Assembly: GCF_900129885.1 (NCBI RefSeq)
Contig: NZ_FQXE01000010.1
Location: forward strand, 1-64,000
Length of the DNA: 64,000 nt
Reading direction: 5' to 3'
Source of the DNA: Pollutimonas bauzanensis
GTDB taxonomy: Bacteria > Pseudomonadota > Gammaproteobacteria > Burkholderiales > Burkholderiaceae_B
Both the position numbers and the translations under genes were made by a program. The notes under the pieces were generated by a model. It was not told where the DNA came from. It searched no databases and saw nothing but the letters and a program-made list of their open reading frames with translations. The stretch's first letter is position 1. Each line of letters starts with the position of its first letter. This document shows, one piece after another, positions 8,380-16,265 of this stretch.

Positions 8380-8403
8380 AGCTTCCCTCGAAAAGAGAAT
8401 GTC

Positions 8404-8811
8404 ATGCCGGAAAAAGATATCCTGGCCGCTCCGGTTGCGGCAGGCCCCGAACAAACCTATTTCCAATACCTCGATGCTGGCGAATGGCGGGTGCCGCGAT
8501 GCCGGGGCTGCGGCAAGATGGTGTTCTATCCACGCATCGCCTGCACCGCTTGCGGCGCAACCGCTTTCGACTGGATCGCGCCATCCGGGTTGGGCACCGT
8601 CTATTCGACCACCACGATGCGGCGTCCTGCGCAAGCGGGCGGAGACCGCAATCTATGCCTGGTCGACCTCGACGAAGGCTTTCGCATGATGAGCCGAATC
8701 AAATGCGCCGACCCCGGCGCGCCGAAGATCGGCGACAGGGTCAAGGCAAATTTGCATCGGGAGGCGCACAAGAATCTCGTCGTGTTCACTCTGGCAGAGT
8801 CCGCGGCATGA
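8404..8811 (+). CDS. DUF35 / OB-fold Zn-ribbon protein, partner of the thiolase-like protein
   Basis: 135 residues. An N-terminal rubredoxin-like zinc ribbon with Cys33, Cys36 (CRGC), Cys47 and Cys50 (CTAC) is followed by an OB-fold (GLGTVYSTTTMRR, VDLDEGFRMMSRI, IGDRVKANL). DUF35 proteins usually form complexes with thiolase-superfamily proteins and are encoded next to them; in steroid side-chain degradation a DUF35 domain is required for the aldolase activity of Ltp2. Its stop overlaps the start of the thiolase-like gene by 4 bp (ATGA), which supports a stoichiometric complex. The function here is inferred from that pairing. Confidence 0.88.
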   Translation: MPEKDILAAPVAAGPEQTYFQYLDAGEWRVPRCRGCGKMVFYPRIACTACGATAFDWIAPSGLGTVYSTTTMRRPAQAGGDRNLCLVDLDEGFRMMSRIKCADPGAPKIGDRVKANLHREAHKNLVVFTLAESAA

Positions 8812-9977
8812 ACGGTTCCTCGATCCGCGGCGCCACGGCCATCATCGGCATTGGCCACGCCGGCCTGGGCGCGGCCCATGGTTATACCGAAATGGAGATC
8901 CTGGCCCAGGCGGCAGCCAATGCCGTGGCGGATGCCGGGATGAAGATGTCGGATATCGATGGCCTGTGCACATGCAGCGCATCGGCCACGATGTGGGCAA
9001 TGCCCGTTGCCGAATATCTGGGAATCCGCCCGACCTTTATCGATAGCACCATGCTGGGCGGCTCCAGCTTTGTCGCCCACTTGATGCCCGCTATCCATGC
9101 CTTGATGGCGGGCGAATGCAAAGCGGTGCTGATCTGCTATGGCAGCACCCAGCGCACGGGCGCGGTCAACCGCGCCGCCGTGGGGAAAATGCGCCAGACG
9201 CTGGACCCTCAGCCTTATGAAACGCCTTATGAACCGATGCAGCCGATCAGCGCCTACGCCCTGGCGGCGGCGCGCCACATGGCGCAGTTCGGCACGACGC
9301 GCGAGCAGTTGGCGGAGGTCGCGGTCGCGGCTCGCGCGTGGGCCCAGTTGAATCCCGAGGCATATTCCCGCGACCCCTTGTCGATTTCGGATGTGCTGGA
9401 TGCGCGCATGATCTGCGATCCATTGACGATACGGGATTGCTGCCTTTTGACGGATGGCGCCGGCGCTTTTGTCCTGGTGCGCGGCGACCGCGCCAGGGAA
9501 ACGCCGCACAAGCCCGCGTATGTGCTGGGCAATGCCACGGCGGTCTGGCACCGCCAGATATCCTCCATGCGCGACCTGACCGTTACCGCCGCGTCCGAAT
9601 CGGGACAGCGCGCCTACAAAATGGCCGGGCTATCCAAAGATGATATCGATCTGCTTTGCCTGTATGACGCCTTCACGATCAACACGATACTTTTCCTGGA
9701 GGACCTGGGGTTCTGCCCCAAAGGCGAAGGAGGCCGCTACGTCAGCGCAGGCGCAATCGCGCCAGGCGGCATACTGCCGGTCAATACCAATGGCGGCGGA
9801 CTGTCTTTCGGCCATCCGGGCATGTATGGCGTATTCCTCATCATCGAAGCGGTACTGCAATTGCGTGGCGAAGCCGGCGCAAGGCAGCAGAAGGTCGATG
9901 TGGCGCTGGTGCATGGCAACGGCGCCACGCTATCGAGCCAATCGACCGCGATTCTAGGCAGTTCCGCCACGCTATGA
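8808..9977 (+). CDS. thiolase-superfamily (SCP-x/Ltp2-like) protein lacking the usual nucleophilic Cys
   Basis: 389 residues from the ATG at 8808. The fold matches SCP-x-type thiolases: the start ATAIIGIGHAG, the segment STMLGGSSFVAHL where a degradative thiolase would carry its acylated Cys (here Ser86/Ser87), the GHPGMYG histidine motif (H336), and a C-terminal HGNGATLSSQSTAIL where thiolases usually have a second Cys-containing loop. Loss of these cysteines is typical of aldolase-type members such as Ltp2 rather than true thiolases. Together with the coupled DUF35 gene it may catalyse a retro-aldol or related cleavage of an acyl-CoA. A non-catalytic or condensing role cannot be excluded. 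Confidence 0.85.
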   Translation: MNGSSIRGATAIIGIGHAGLGAAHGYTEMEILAQAAANAVADAGMKMSDIDGLCTCSASATMWAMPVAEYLGIRPTFIDSTMLGGSSFVAHLMPAIHALMAGECKAVLICYGSTQRTGAVNRAAVGKMRQTLDPQPYETPYEPMQPISAYALAAARHMAQFGTTREQLAEVAVAARAWAQLNPEAYSRDPLSISDVLDARMICDPLTIRDCCLLTDGAGAFVLVRGDRARETPHKPAYVLGNATAVWHRQISSMRDLTVTAASESGQRAYKMAGLSKDDIDLLCLYDAFTINTILFLEDLGFCPKGEGGRYVSAGAIAPGGILPVNTNGGGLSFGHPGMYGVFLIIEAVLQLRGEAGARQQKVDVALVHGNGATLSSQSTAILGSSATL

Positions 9978-10008
9978 AATCCGCGGCCGGCAAGCTCAAG
10001 GAAAGTTC

Positions 10009-10707
10009 ATGTTCCCCTCTTTGCAAGAGACCCAAATGATCAACAAAATTTCTGCCACTCTGCTCGAAGCGGTGTCATGCATCGTCGACGGATCCTCCGT
10101 GATGGTCACGGGATTCGGCGATTCCGGCCTGCCCCGCGAATTGCTTCACGCGCTGATCGAGCATGGCGCCGCGGACCTGACCATCATCAGCAATAACGCC
10201 GGGACAGGGACCGGCGGCCTCGCCGCCCTGCTTGCCGCCGGGCGCGTGCGCAAAATGATATGCACGTATCCCAAGTCGTCCGGCGCGGACGTATTCAGGG
10301 CCTTGTACGAAGCGAAGAAGATCGAGCTGGAACTGGTGCCTCAAGGCACGCTGATCGAACGGATGCGCGCGGCCGGCGCAGGCCTGGGGCCGTTCTATAC
10401 CCCCACCGGTTTTGGCACGCCCATCGCCGATGGCAAGCAGCAATGTTTCTTCAAGGGAAAAGGCTATGTGCTGGAAGAGCCTCTGCATGCCGACTTCGCC
10501 TTGATCAAGGCCTATCACGGCGACCGCTGGGGAAATCTGACCTATCGCCTGGCCGCGAGAGGCTTCGGTCCCGTCATGTGCACCGCCGCGAAAACCGCGA
10601 TCGTCCAGGTCGACGATATCCTTCCGCTGGGATTGATTCCGCCGGAGGCCGTGGTGACGCCGGGAATTTTTGTCAGCAAGGTCGTACGCAAGGACAGCCA
10701 TCAATGA
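10009..10707 (+). CDS. 3-oxoacid/butyrate-type CoA-transferase subunit A
   Basis: 232 residues. The alpha subunit of a family I CoA-transferase (ScoA/AtoD/PcaI type), which moves CoA between a short acyl-CoA and a carboxylic acid. Visible features are the N-terminal GSSVMVTGFGDSGLPRELL, the CoA-binding glycine-rich segment LTIISNNAGTG, ELVPQGTLIERMRAAGAG and FYTPTGFGT. Start at 10009 has AAGGAAA with a 4-nt spacer; an internal ATG at 10036 has a weaker site. The stop overlaps the subunit B start by 4 bp. Substrate specificity (acetoacetate, oxoadipate or other) cannot be set from sequence. Confidence 0.93.
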   Translation: MFPSLQETQMINKISATLLEAVSCIVDGSSVMVTGFGDSGLPRELLHALIEHGAADLTIISNNAGTGTGGLAALLAAGRVRKMICTYPKSSGADVFRALYEAKKIELELVPQGTLIERMRAAGAGLGPFYTPTGFGTPIADGKQQCFFKGKGYVLEEPLHADFALIKAYHGDRWGNLTYRLAARGFGPVMCTAAKTAIVQVDDILPLGLIPPEAVVTPGIFVSKVVRKDSHQ

Positions 10708-11372
10708 ACGACGTCAAAAAATTAAGCCGCGACCGTGTCGCTCAACTGGTCGCCGCCGACATCCTTCCCGGCAGCTACGTCAATATCGGCCTGGGCATGC
10801 CGACCCTGGTTGCCAAGTACCTGGATCCGGACAAGGAAATCATTCTTCATAGCGAGAACGGCATTCTTGGCATAGAAGATGTGAGCCCCGGCGACGATGG
10901 CGACGAGGATCTGATCAATGCAAGCAAGGCAAGGCTGCAATTGATCCGGGGCGCTTCCATCTGCGACCAGTCGCTTTCATTCGCCATGATGCGCGGCGGG
11001 CACCTGGACGCCACCTTGCTTGGCGCATTCCAGGTATCCAGCAATGGCGACATCGCGAGCTGGGCGACGGACGACAGCGAAGCCGTTCCAGGCATAGGCG
11101 GCGCCATGGACCTGGTGGCCGGCGCGCGCAAAGTCATCGTCGTGATGGAACACACCACCCGCGCAGGCGCGCCCAGACTGCTGGAGTCGTGCTCCTTTCC
11201 ATTGACCGGCAAAGGCGCCGTGAACACCGTCTATACCGATATGGCAATCATCGATATCGATCCCGAACGCGGCTTCGTTGTCCGGGCCATGGTCGAAGGC
11301 ATGGCCAGAGACGCGCTGCAGGCTTCCACCGGGGCGCCCCTGGCATTCCCGGACAAACTGATTTTTATTTGA
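10704..11372 (+). CDS. 3-oxoacid-type CoA-transferase subunit B
   Basis: 222 residues, the beta subunit partner of the preceding gene. The catalytic glutamate lies in the SENG motif (Glu51 in LHSENGILGIEDV). Other family features are NIGLGMPTLVAKYL, FAMMRGGHLDATLLGAFQVS and GIGGAMDLVAGARKVIVVMEHTT. The start ATG overlaps the subunit A stop, as expected for a heteromeric enzyme. In this operon it would activate an acid, or recover CoA, around the thiolase-like step. Confidence 0.94.
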   Translation: MNDVKKLSRDRVAQLVAADILPGSYVNIGLGMPTLVAKYLDPDKEIILHSENGILGIEDVSPGDDGDEDLINASKARLQLIRGASICDQSLSFAMMRGGHLDATLLGAFQVSSNGDIASWATDDSEAVPGIGGAMDLVAGARKVIVVMEHTTRAGAPRLLESCSFPLTGKGAVNTVYTDMAIIDIDPERGFVVRAMVEGMARDALQASTGAPLAFPDKLIFI

Positions 11373-11401
11373 CACAACATCACCCAAAGGGAGCGAGACC
11401 A

Positions 11402-12364
11402 ATGAAAAATCTGTTCAAACATCTGATAGGCGGCGCGGTGCTGCTGGCTTCATCGATTGCAAGCGCTGCGCCATTTCCCGACCGCCCGATCGAATTGATC
11501 ATTCCCTATCCGCCCGGCGGCACCGCCGACGCGGTGGGACGCCCTCTCGCCGCCGGCATGCAAAAGCGTCTCGGCGTGCCCGTGGTCGTTCAATACAAGG
11601 GTGGCGCAAGCGGGGCGATAGCAACCCAATACGTCGCGCGGGCGGCGCCGAATGGCTATACCGTGATAATGGTGCTGGCGGCGCATGCGATCAATCCCAG
11701 CCTTTATCCCAATCTGCCTTACGATGCGGTAAAGGACTTCACGCCGATTTCAATGGTGGCGAAGCTGCCGCTGGTGCTCTACACCAACCCCAAGTTCGGG
11801 CCGAAAACCATCCCGGAATTCATCCGGTACGCCAAGGACCATCCCGGCGACCTGTCGGTCGGGTCCGCCGGCAATGGCAACACCAGCCACCTCGCGCTCG
11901 AGCTGTTTTCCAACATGGCGGGCGTCAAGCTTATGCACGTGCCATACAAAGGAGGCGGTCCTTCGATCATCGCCGCCATGGGAGGCGAGGTGGACGCTGT
12001 ATTTGCGGGGCCCGACAGCCTGCATCTGGCGCAGGCCGGAAAATTGCATGTGATGGCGGTCACCAGTCCCAAGCGCCTGGCGTTGACGGCCGATACCCCG
12101 ACCATCCAGGAATCGGGCCTGAAAGACTATGAGGTGCAGGGCTGGTACGGACTGCTGGCGCCGGCCGGCACACCCGATGACGCCGTGGCGGTTCTGAACA
12201 AGGCCGTGGCCGATACATTGGCCGATCCGCAGTTCACCCAGGTCGTGGAAGGGCTGGGATACATCCCCTCGCCTTCGTCGCCGGTGGGATTCATGGATTA
12301 CATAAAGCAGGAAATGGCGCGCTGGGCCCAAGTGGTCAAGAAGGCCAATATCAAGATCGAATAG
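11402..12364 (+). CDS. Bug/TctC-family periplasmic receptor
   Basis: 320 residues. A Sec signal peptide (MKNLFKHLIGGAVLLASSIASAA) precedes FPDRPIELIIPYPPGGTADAVGRPLA, the hallmark opening of Bordetella uptake gene (Bug) receptors of tripartite tricarboxylate transporters. These bind small organic acids, amides or related metabolites in the periplasm. Starts at 11402 after AGGGAGCGAG. No TctA or TctB membrane gene is in the window, so it must share a transporter elsewhere or act as a sensor. Its place between the CoA-transferase and a lyase suggests it binds the pathway substrate. Confidence 0.93.
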   Translation: MKNLFKHLIGGAVLLASSIASAAPFPDRPIELIIPYPPGGTADAVGRPLAAGMQKRLGVPVVVQYKGGASGAIATQYVARAAPNGYTVIMVLAAHAINPSLYPNLPYDAVKDFTPISMVAKLPLVLYTNPKFGPKTIPEFIRYAKDHPGDLSVGSAGNGNTSHLALELFSNMAGVKLMHVPYKGGGPSIIAAMGGEVDAVFAGPDSLHLAQAGKLHVMAVTSPKRLALTADTPTIQESGLKDYEVQGWYGLLAPAGTPDDAVAVLNKAVADTLADPQFTQVVEGLGYIPSPSSPVGFMDYIKQEMARWAQVVKKANIKIE

Positions 12365-12399
12365 CCCGGATTCCTTAAAATTCACTAGCACACACAACC

Positions 12400-13740
12400 A
12401 TGCCAATTTCCGTTATCGAGTCAGCCATTTTCAAAGACATGTTCGGCACCGCGGCGATGCGGGCTGTATTCGACGATGGCGCGACCTTGCGCCGTTATGT
12501 CGAGACCGAGGTCGCTCTGGCGGTCGTGCAGGGGCGCCTGGGCATCATTCCCCAGGCGGCCGCCGACGCCATCGCGGAGCGCGCCGATGCGTCGCTCATC
12601 GACCTCGAACAGCTAAAAATCGAAACCGAGATCGTGGGCTATCCCATTCTACCGCTGGTAAATCAGATCTCGAAGATGTGCGGTCCCGAAGGGGAATACC
12701 TGCATTGGGGCGCGACCACGCAGGACATCATGGATACGGCCACCGTGCTGCAGATCCGCGAGGCCTTGGACCTGATCGAAGCGGACCTCGAAGAGCTCGA
12801 TGCGATCCTGGACGCGCAGGCCTGCCGCTACCGGGACACGCCGATGGCGGGCCGTACGCATCTGCAGCATGCGCTGCCCATCACCTTCGGCTATAAGGCG
12901 GCGGTATGGCTGCTGATGGTGCGCCGCCACCGCCAGCGCCTGGAGCAGCTCCGCCCCCGTGTGCTGGTCGGGCAATTCGGCGGCGCGGCGGGGACTCTGG
13001 CGTCCCTGGGCGCTCAAGGGATTGCCGTGCAAGAAGCGTTGATGAAGGAATTGGCTCTGGACGCGGCTCCCGTCACCTGGCACGTCGCCCGCGACGGGCT
13101 GGCGGAGACGGTCCAGTTCCTGGGGCTGGTCACATCGACGCTGGGAAAGATCGGCTTGGACATCATGTTGATGATGGCCAACGAGATAGGCGAGGCATTC
13201 GAACCTTTCGTCAAGAACCGGGGCGCATCGAGCACCATGCCGCAGAAGCGCAACCCGATTTCCTGCGAACTGATGTGGAGCGCGTCGAAAACCGTGCGGC
13301 AGCATGCCGGCCTTGCGCTCGATGCCATGGTGCAGGACTTCGAACGCGCCACCGGCCCCTGGCATATCGAATGGTCCGCGATCCCGGAATCCTTCGTATT
13401 GACGGCGGGGTCGCTGCGGCAGGCGAAATTCATGCTGGCTGGCCTGGAAGTCGACACGGAGCGCATGCAGCGCAATCTGGACATTACCGGCGGGCTCATC
13501 GCCTCGGAGGCGGTCATGATGGGGCTTGCCCCGTATCTGGGCCGCCAGACCGCGCATGACGTCGTCTATGATGCCTGCCGCAAGGCCGCCACTTCCGGCA
13601 GTCCGCTCGCCCAGGTCCTGTACCAGGATCCGCAAGTATCGGCTCATCTGGATCGCGCCGCGATAGACCGGCTTTGCGATCCAGCCAACTATCTGGGATC
13701 GGCGCCGCAGATGGTCGACCGCATGCGCCAATTCAAGTAG
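12400..13740 (+). CDS. PcaB-like lyase/cycloisomerase (fumarase/argininosuccinate lyase superfamily)
   Basis: 446 residues, the length of 3-carboxy-cis,cis-muconate cycloisomerase and related lyases. Superfamily signatures are GATTQDI (104-110), GRTHLQHALP (151-160, catalytic His region) and the lyase signature GASSTMPQKRNP (275-286). Such enzymes add or remove a group across the C-C double bond of a fumarate-like product. It closes the operon 35 bp after the Bug receptor. PcaB of the protocatechuate branch is the nearest classical match, but the other pca genes are not here, so its reaction may be a different beta-elimination that releases fumarate or a similar acid. Confidence 0.87.
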   Translation: MPISVIESAIFKDMFGTAAMRAVFDDGATLRRYVETEVALAVVQGRLGIIPQAAADAIAERADASLIDLEQLKIETEIVGYPILPLVNQISKMCGPEGEYLHWGATTQDIMDTATVLQIREALDLIEADLEELDAILDAQACRYRDTPMAGRTHLQHALPITFGYKAAVWLLMVRRHRQRLEQLRPRVLVGQFGGAAGTLASLGAQGIAVQEALMKELALDAAPVTWHVARDGLAETVQFLGLVTSTLGKIGLDIMLMMANEIGEAFEPFVKNRGASSTMPQKRNPISCELMWSASKTVRQHAGLALDAMVQDFERATGPWHIEWSAIPESFVLTAGSLRQAKFMLAGLEVDTERMQRNLDITGGLIASEAVMMGLAPYLGRQTAHDVVYDACRKAATSGSPLAQVLYQDPQVSAHLDRAAIDRLCDPANYLGSAPQMVDRMRQFK

Positions 13741-13756
13741 CAAGGCCGCGGCTCTC

Positions 13757-13773
13757 CTGGCGGGGCGCGCCAG
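13757..13773. terminator. short hairpin after the lyase gene
   Basis: CTGGCG (13757-13762) pairs with CGCCAG (13768-13773) across a 5-nt loop, 16 bp after the lyase stop. It lacks a T tract (CTAATAAA follows), so it is a weak terminator candidate at the operon end. Confidence 0.3.
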
Positions 13774-13800
13774 CTAATAAACACGGATGACTATAAAATC

Positions 13801-13822
13801 CCTGTTTGCCGAACCGAACAGG
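13801..13822. promoter_or_regulatory. inverted repeat overlapping the ribosome site of the GntR/UTRA gene
   Basis: CCTGTT (13801-13806) and AACAGG (13817-13822) form a perfect 6-bp inverted repeat spaced by 10 bp, and the right arm runs into the AGGAGG ribosome-binding site of the next gene. A TATAAAAT box lies at 13792-13799. This placement fits an autoregulatory operator. Confidence 0.4.
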
Positions 13823-13836
13823 AGGGCTGCAAGCTA

Positions 13837-14583
13837 ATGGAGCCGCGTTACATCAAACTGACCAAAATATTGCTGAGCGATATTTCGTGCGGCGCCTATC
13901 CCGTTGGCAGCAGCCTTCCGACCGAGCTCGAACTCGCCGAAAAGTATAAAGTCGGCCGCGGAACCGTGCGCGCCGCGCTCGAGCAGATTGAAACGCTGGG
14001 CTTGATTTCCCGGCGCAAGCGGGCCGGCACACGGGTCGAGTCGGCAAGCCCCCGTTCCACGGAATACACCCCGACGATTTCCACCATAGAAGAACTGGTG
14101 CAATACGGCACCAATGCCGAACGGGTCATCCACGGTATCCGGAACATCGTGATCGACGTGGAAATGAGCGCGCGCCTTGGCTGCCCGCCCGGCACCCACT
14201 GGATGGAGATCCAGACCGCGCGCATGAACCCGCTCGCGCCAGCCTACCCGGTGGCATGGTCCCATGTTTATATCAAGGCGGCCGACGGCGCCAAGATACG
14301 CCGGCTATTGAGGCAGAAGCAGAGCCTGATCTGCGATCTCGTTTGCGAAGCCACGGGCTCCATCGTCAAGGAAATCCGCCAGACCGTCAGGGCGGTGGGC
14401 GTGCCAGCCGAGCTGGCGCAGAAAATGGGCACCAAGCCGGACGCCCATGCGCTTGAATTCCTGCGCCAATACTACGACCAATCGGACAATCTGATCGAGG
14501 TCGCGGTCAGCATCCAGCCGGCCGACCGTTTTAGCTATACAACAGTCTTGCAGCGCCAGCTAGCCGGTTCCGCAACGGTTTGA
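13837..14583 (+). CDS. GntR-family regulator with UTRA domain (HutC subfamily)
   Basis: 248 residues. The N-terminal winged helix (residues ~3-65) has YIKLTKILLSDISCGAYPVGSSLPTE, ELAEKYKVGRGTVRAALEQIETLGLI and wing RKRAGTRV. The remainder (~85-240) is a UTRA ligand-binding domain. The start follows a consensus AGGAGG with a good spacer. It lies directly downstream of, and in the same direction as, the SDR/thiolase/CoA-transferase operon, so it is the probable local regulator of that operon, sensing a pathway acid; that is inference from position. Confidence 0.9.
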   Translation: MEPRYIKLTKILLSDISCGAYPVGSSLPTELELAEKYKVGRGTVRAALEQIETLGLISRRKRAGTRVESASPRSTEYTPTISTIEELVQYGTNAERVIHGIRNIVIDVEMSARLGCPPGTHWMEIQTARMNPLAPAYPVAWSHVYIKAADGAKIRRLLRQKQSLICDLVCEATGSIVKEIRQTVRAVGVPAELAQKMGTKPDAHALEFLRQYYDQSDNLIEVAVSIQPADRFSYTTVLQRQLAGSATV

Positions 14584-14642
14584 TGGCTTTTGCGAACTGC
14601 CGCTGAAAACCCCAAGCCCGTCGGCTTATTCATATTGATCCG

Positions 14643-14719
14643 TGGCGCGGCAGGAGGGGCTCGAACCCCCGACCCCGGGCTTAGAAGGCCCGTGCTCTAT
14701 CCAGCTGAGCTACTGCCGC
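14643..14719 (-). tRNA. tRNA-Arg (anticodon TCT)
   Basis: 77 nt with the encoded 3' CCA (complement of 14643-14645). The acceptor stem GCGGCAG/CTGCCGC is perfect, the D-stem GCTC/GAGC is present, the anticodon stem CGGGC/GCCCG encloses the loop CTTCTAA with anticodon TCT, and the T-loop TTCGAGC is standard. It reads AGA codons. It lies between the GntR/UTRA gene and pldA. Confidence 0.97.
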
Positions 14720-14931
14720 GTTGTCCATCGCGGAGCGCGCATTTTAGCGCGTCGAGCGGAAAAGCGGAAAAGCCTCTGTTATCGCCCACTTGAAAGCGAT
14801 TTTTCGGGCGGATTCGCACCGCCATGCCGCGGCCGAGTCGCCGTTACGCCACACTGTTTACAATAGGTAGCGTAAACCATCCAGCCTAATGCTACAGTTT
14901 TCCGCGTATCAATAAAAATCCTAAATTATCA

Positions 14932-16236
14932 ATGATCTGTTTCCCCAGAACCACGCAGCGCTTTCTTCAAATCACCGCCCTGCTGGGCTGGGTGCTGATG
15001 GCCGCAACGGCTTCGGCCGGCATCACATACAGGCTGGACCGGCCGCAGGCGCTGCCCGGCGAAAGCGTACAGGTCATCGGCCTTTTGTTCAACGATACCG
15101 ACACCGCCATAACCTGGACGGCGCCCAAGAATCTGGTCTTGCAGTGGCGCAATCAGGACGGGCAGGCCATACGCAGCCTGGCCTACCTGGCCACGGACAG
15201 CGGGCAGGCCAATGTGCCGGTCAATAATTTCGTGAAGTTCGCGTGGCGCGCCGTGGTGCCCACCGGCGTCCAGGGCTTGCAAGCCGTCAGCATCGAAGGC
15301 GAAGCCGCGCTGTTGGCGCTGGACACCAGTCCGCTCGAGAAAAGCCCCATATCGGGCACGCCCGCGCACGGGCCTATTGTCGACGCGGGCGCGGCCCAGG
15401 GCCGGCAGCGGGAAGATCCCGCCCTGCCGGCCAACGTCGCGGCGGCGACGGGCGCGTCGCTCACTCAGGGGCCGGCGGTGACTTCCACGGCGACCCAGGG
15501 CGCCGCCCCTTCGGCGTTCGACAATTTCCGGAATGCGATTTCCCCCTACGAGCCGATTTATTTCGACCTGGGCCATGAAGACGGACGCAATGCGCGCTAC
15601 CAGGTCAGTTTCAAGTATCGGCTTTTCACTCCGAACGACCCGGCCAATCCCGGATTCGAAGACAATCTCTATCTTGGCTACACCCAGACCGCCTTGTGGG
15701 ACCTGCACTCGGATTCGCACCCCTTTGTCGACACCTCGTTCAAGCCCAGTGTTTTCTGGCGCAAGGACGCCATCTGGCAATCGGCCAGCAAAGACTGGTT
15801 CGTGGGATTCGCCAGCGGCGTCGAGCATGAATCCAACGGCAAGAGCGGCGACGATTCGCGCGCGCTCAACTTCGGCTATATACAGCCGGAATTCAATTAC
15901 CGTTTCGACGGCGGCAGCACGCTGACGTTCGCGCCGCGCGTGAAAGCCTATTTCGGCGTGTCCAACAACCCGGACTATGCCGATTACGCCGGCCACATGG
16001 ACTGGAAGCTGCGCTGGGCCCAGGATAACGGCCTGGTCCTGTCGGGCATGTACCGCCAGGGGCGCGAAAGCCGCAGCACCACGCTGGTCGAAGCGGCCTG
16101 GCCCTTGCGCCGCACCTTCCTCAATATGAACGGCTATCTGCACGTCCAGTATTTCAAGGGCTATGGGGAAACCGTGCTGGGCTACAACCACAAGAGCGCG
16201 CCGCAGGTTCGCATAGGGCTGGCGCTGATTCCATGA
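14932..16236 (+). CDS. pldA: outer membrane phospholipase A (OMPLA/PldA family)
   Basis: 434 residues. A signal peptide ends near residue 29, an N-terminal beta-rich extension (~30-190) follows, then the OMPLA barrel. The catalytic triad is visible: His299, Ser301 and Asn313 in HESNGKSGDDSRALN, with the same spacing as His142, Ser144 and Asn156 of E. coli PldA. It hydrolyses phospholipids at the outer membrane and keeps lipid asymmetry. The extension makes it about 140 residues longer than the E. coli enzyme. It stands alone on the plus strand; the small gap to the convergent LysR gene contains no clear terminator. Confidence 0.92.
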   Translation: MICFPRTTQRFLQITALLGWVLMAATASAGITYRLDRPQALPGESVQVIGLLFNDTDTAITWTAPKNLVLQWRNQDGQAIRSLAYLATDSGQANVPVNNFVKFAWRAVVPTGVQGLQAVSIEGEAALLALDTSPLEKSPISGTPAHGPIVDAGAAQGRQREDPALPANVAAATGASLTQGPAVTSTATQGAAPSAFDNFRNAISPYEPIYFDLGHEDGRNARYQVSFKYRLFTPNDPANPGFEDNLYLGYTQTALWDLHSDSHPFVDTSFKPSVFWRKDAIWQSASKDWFVGFASGVEHESNGKSGDDSRALNFGYIQPEFNYRFDGGSTLTFAPRVKAYFGVSNNPDYADYAGHMDWKLRWAQDNGLVLSGMYRQGRESRSTTLVEAAWPLRRTFLNMNGYLHVQYFKGYGETVLGYNHKSAPQVRIGLALIP

Positions 16237-16265
16237 CGCCGCGCTGAAACGCCAGGGCCGGTCGC

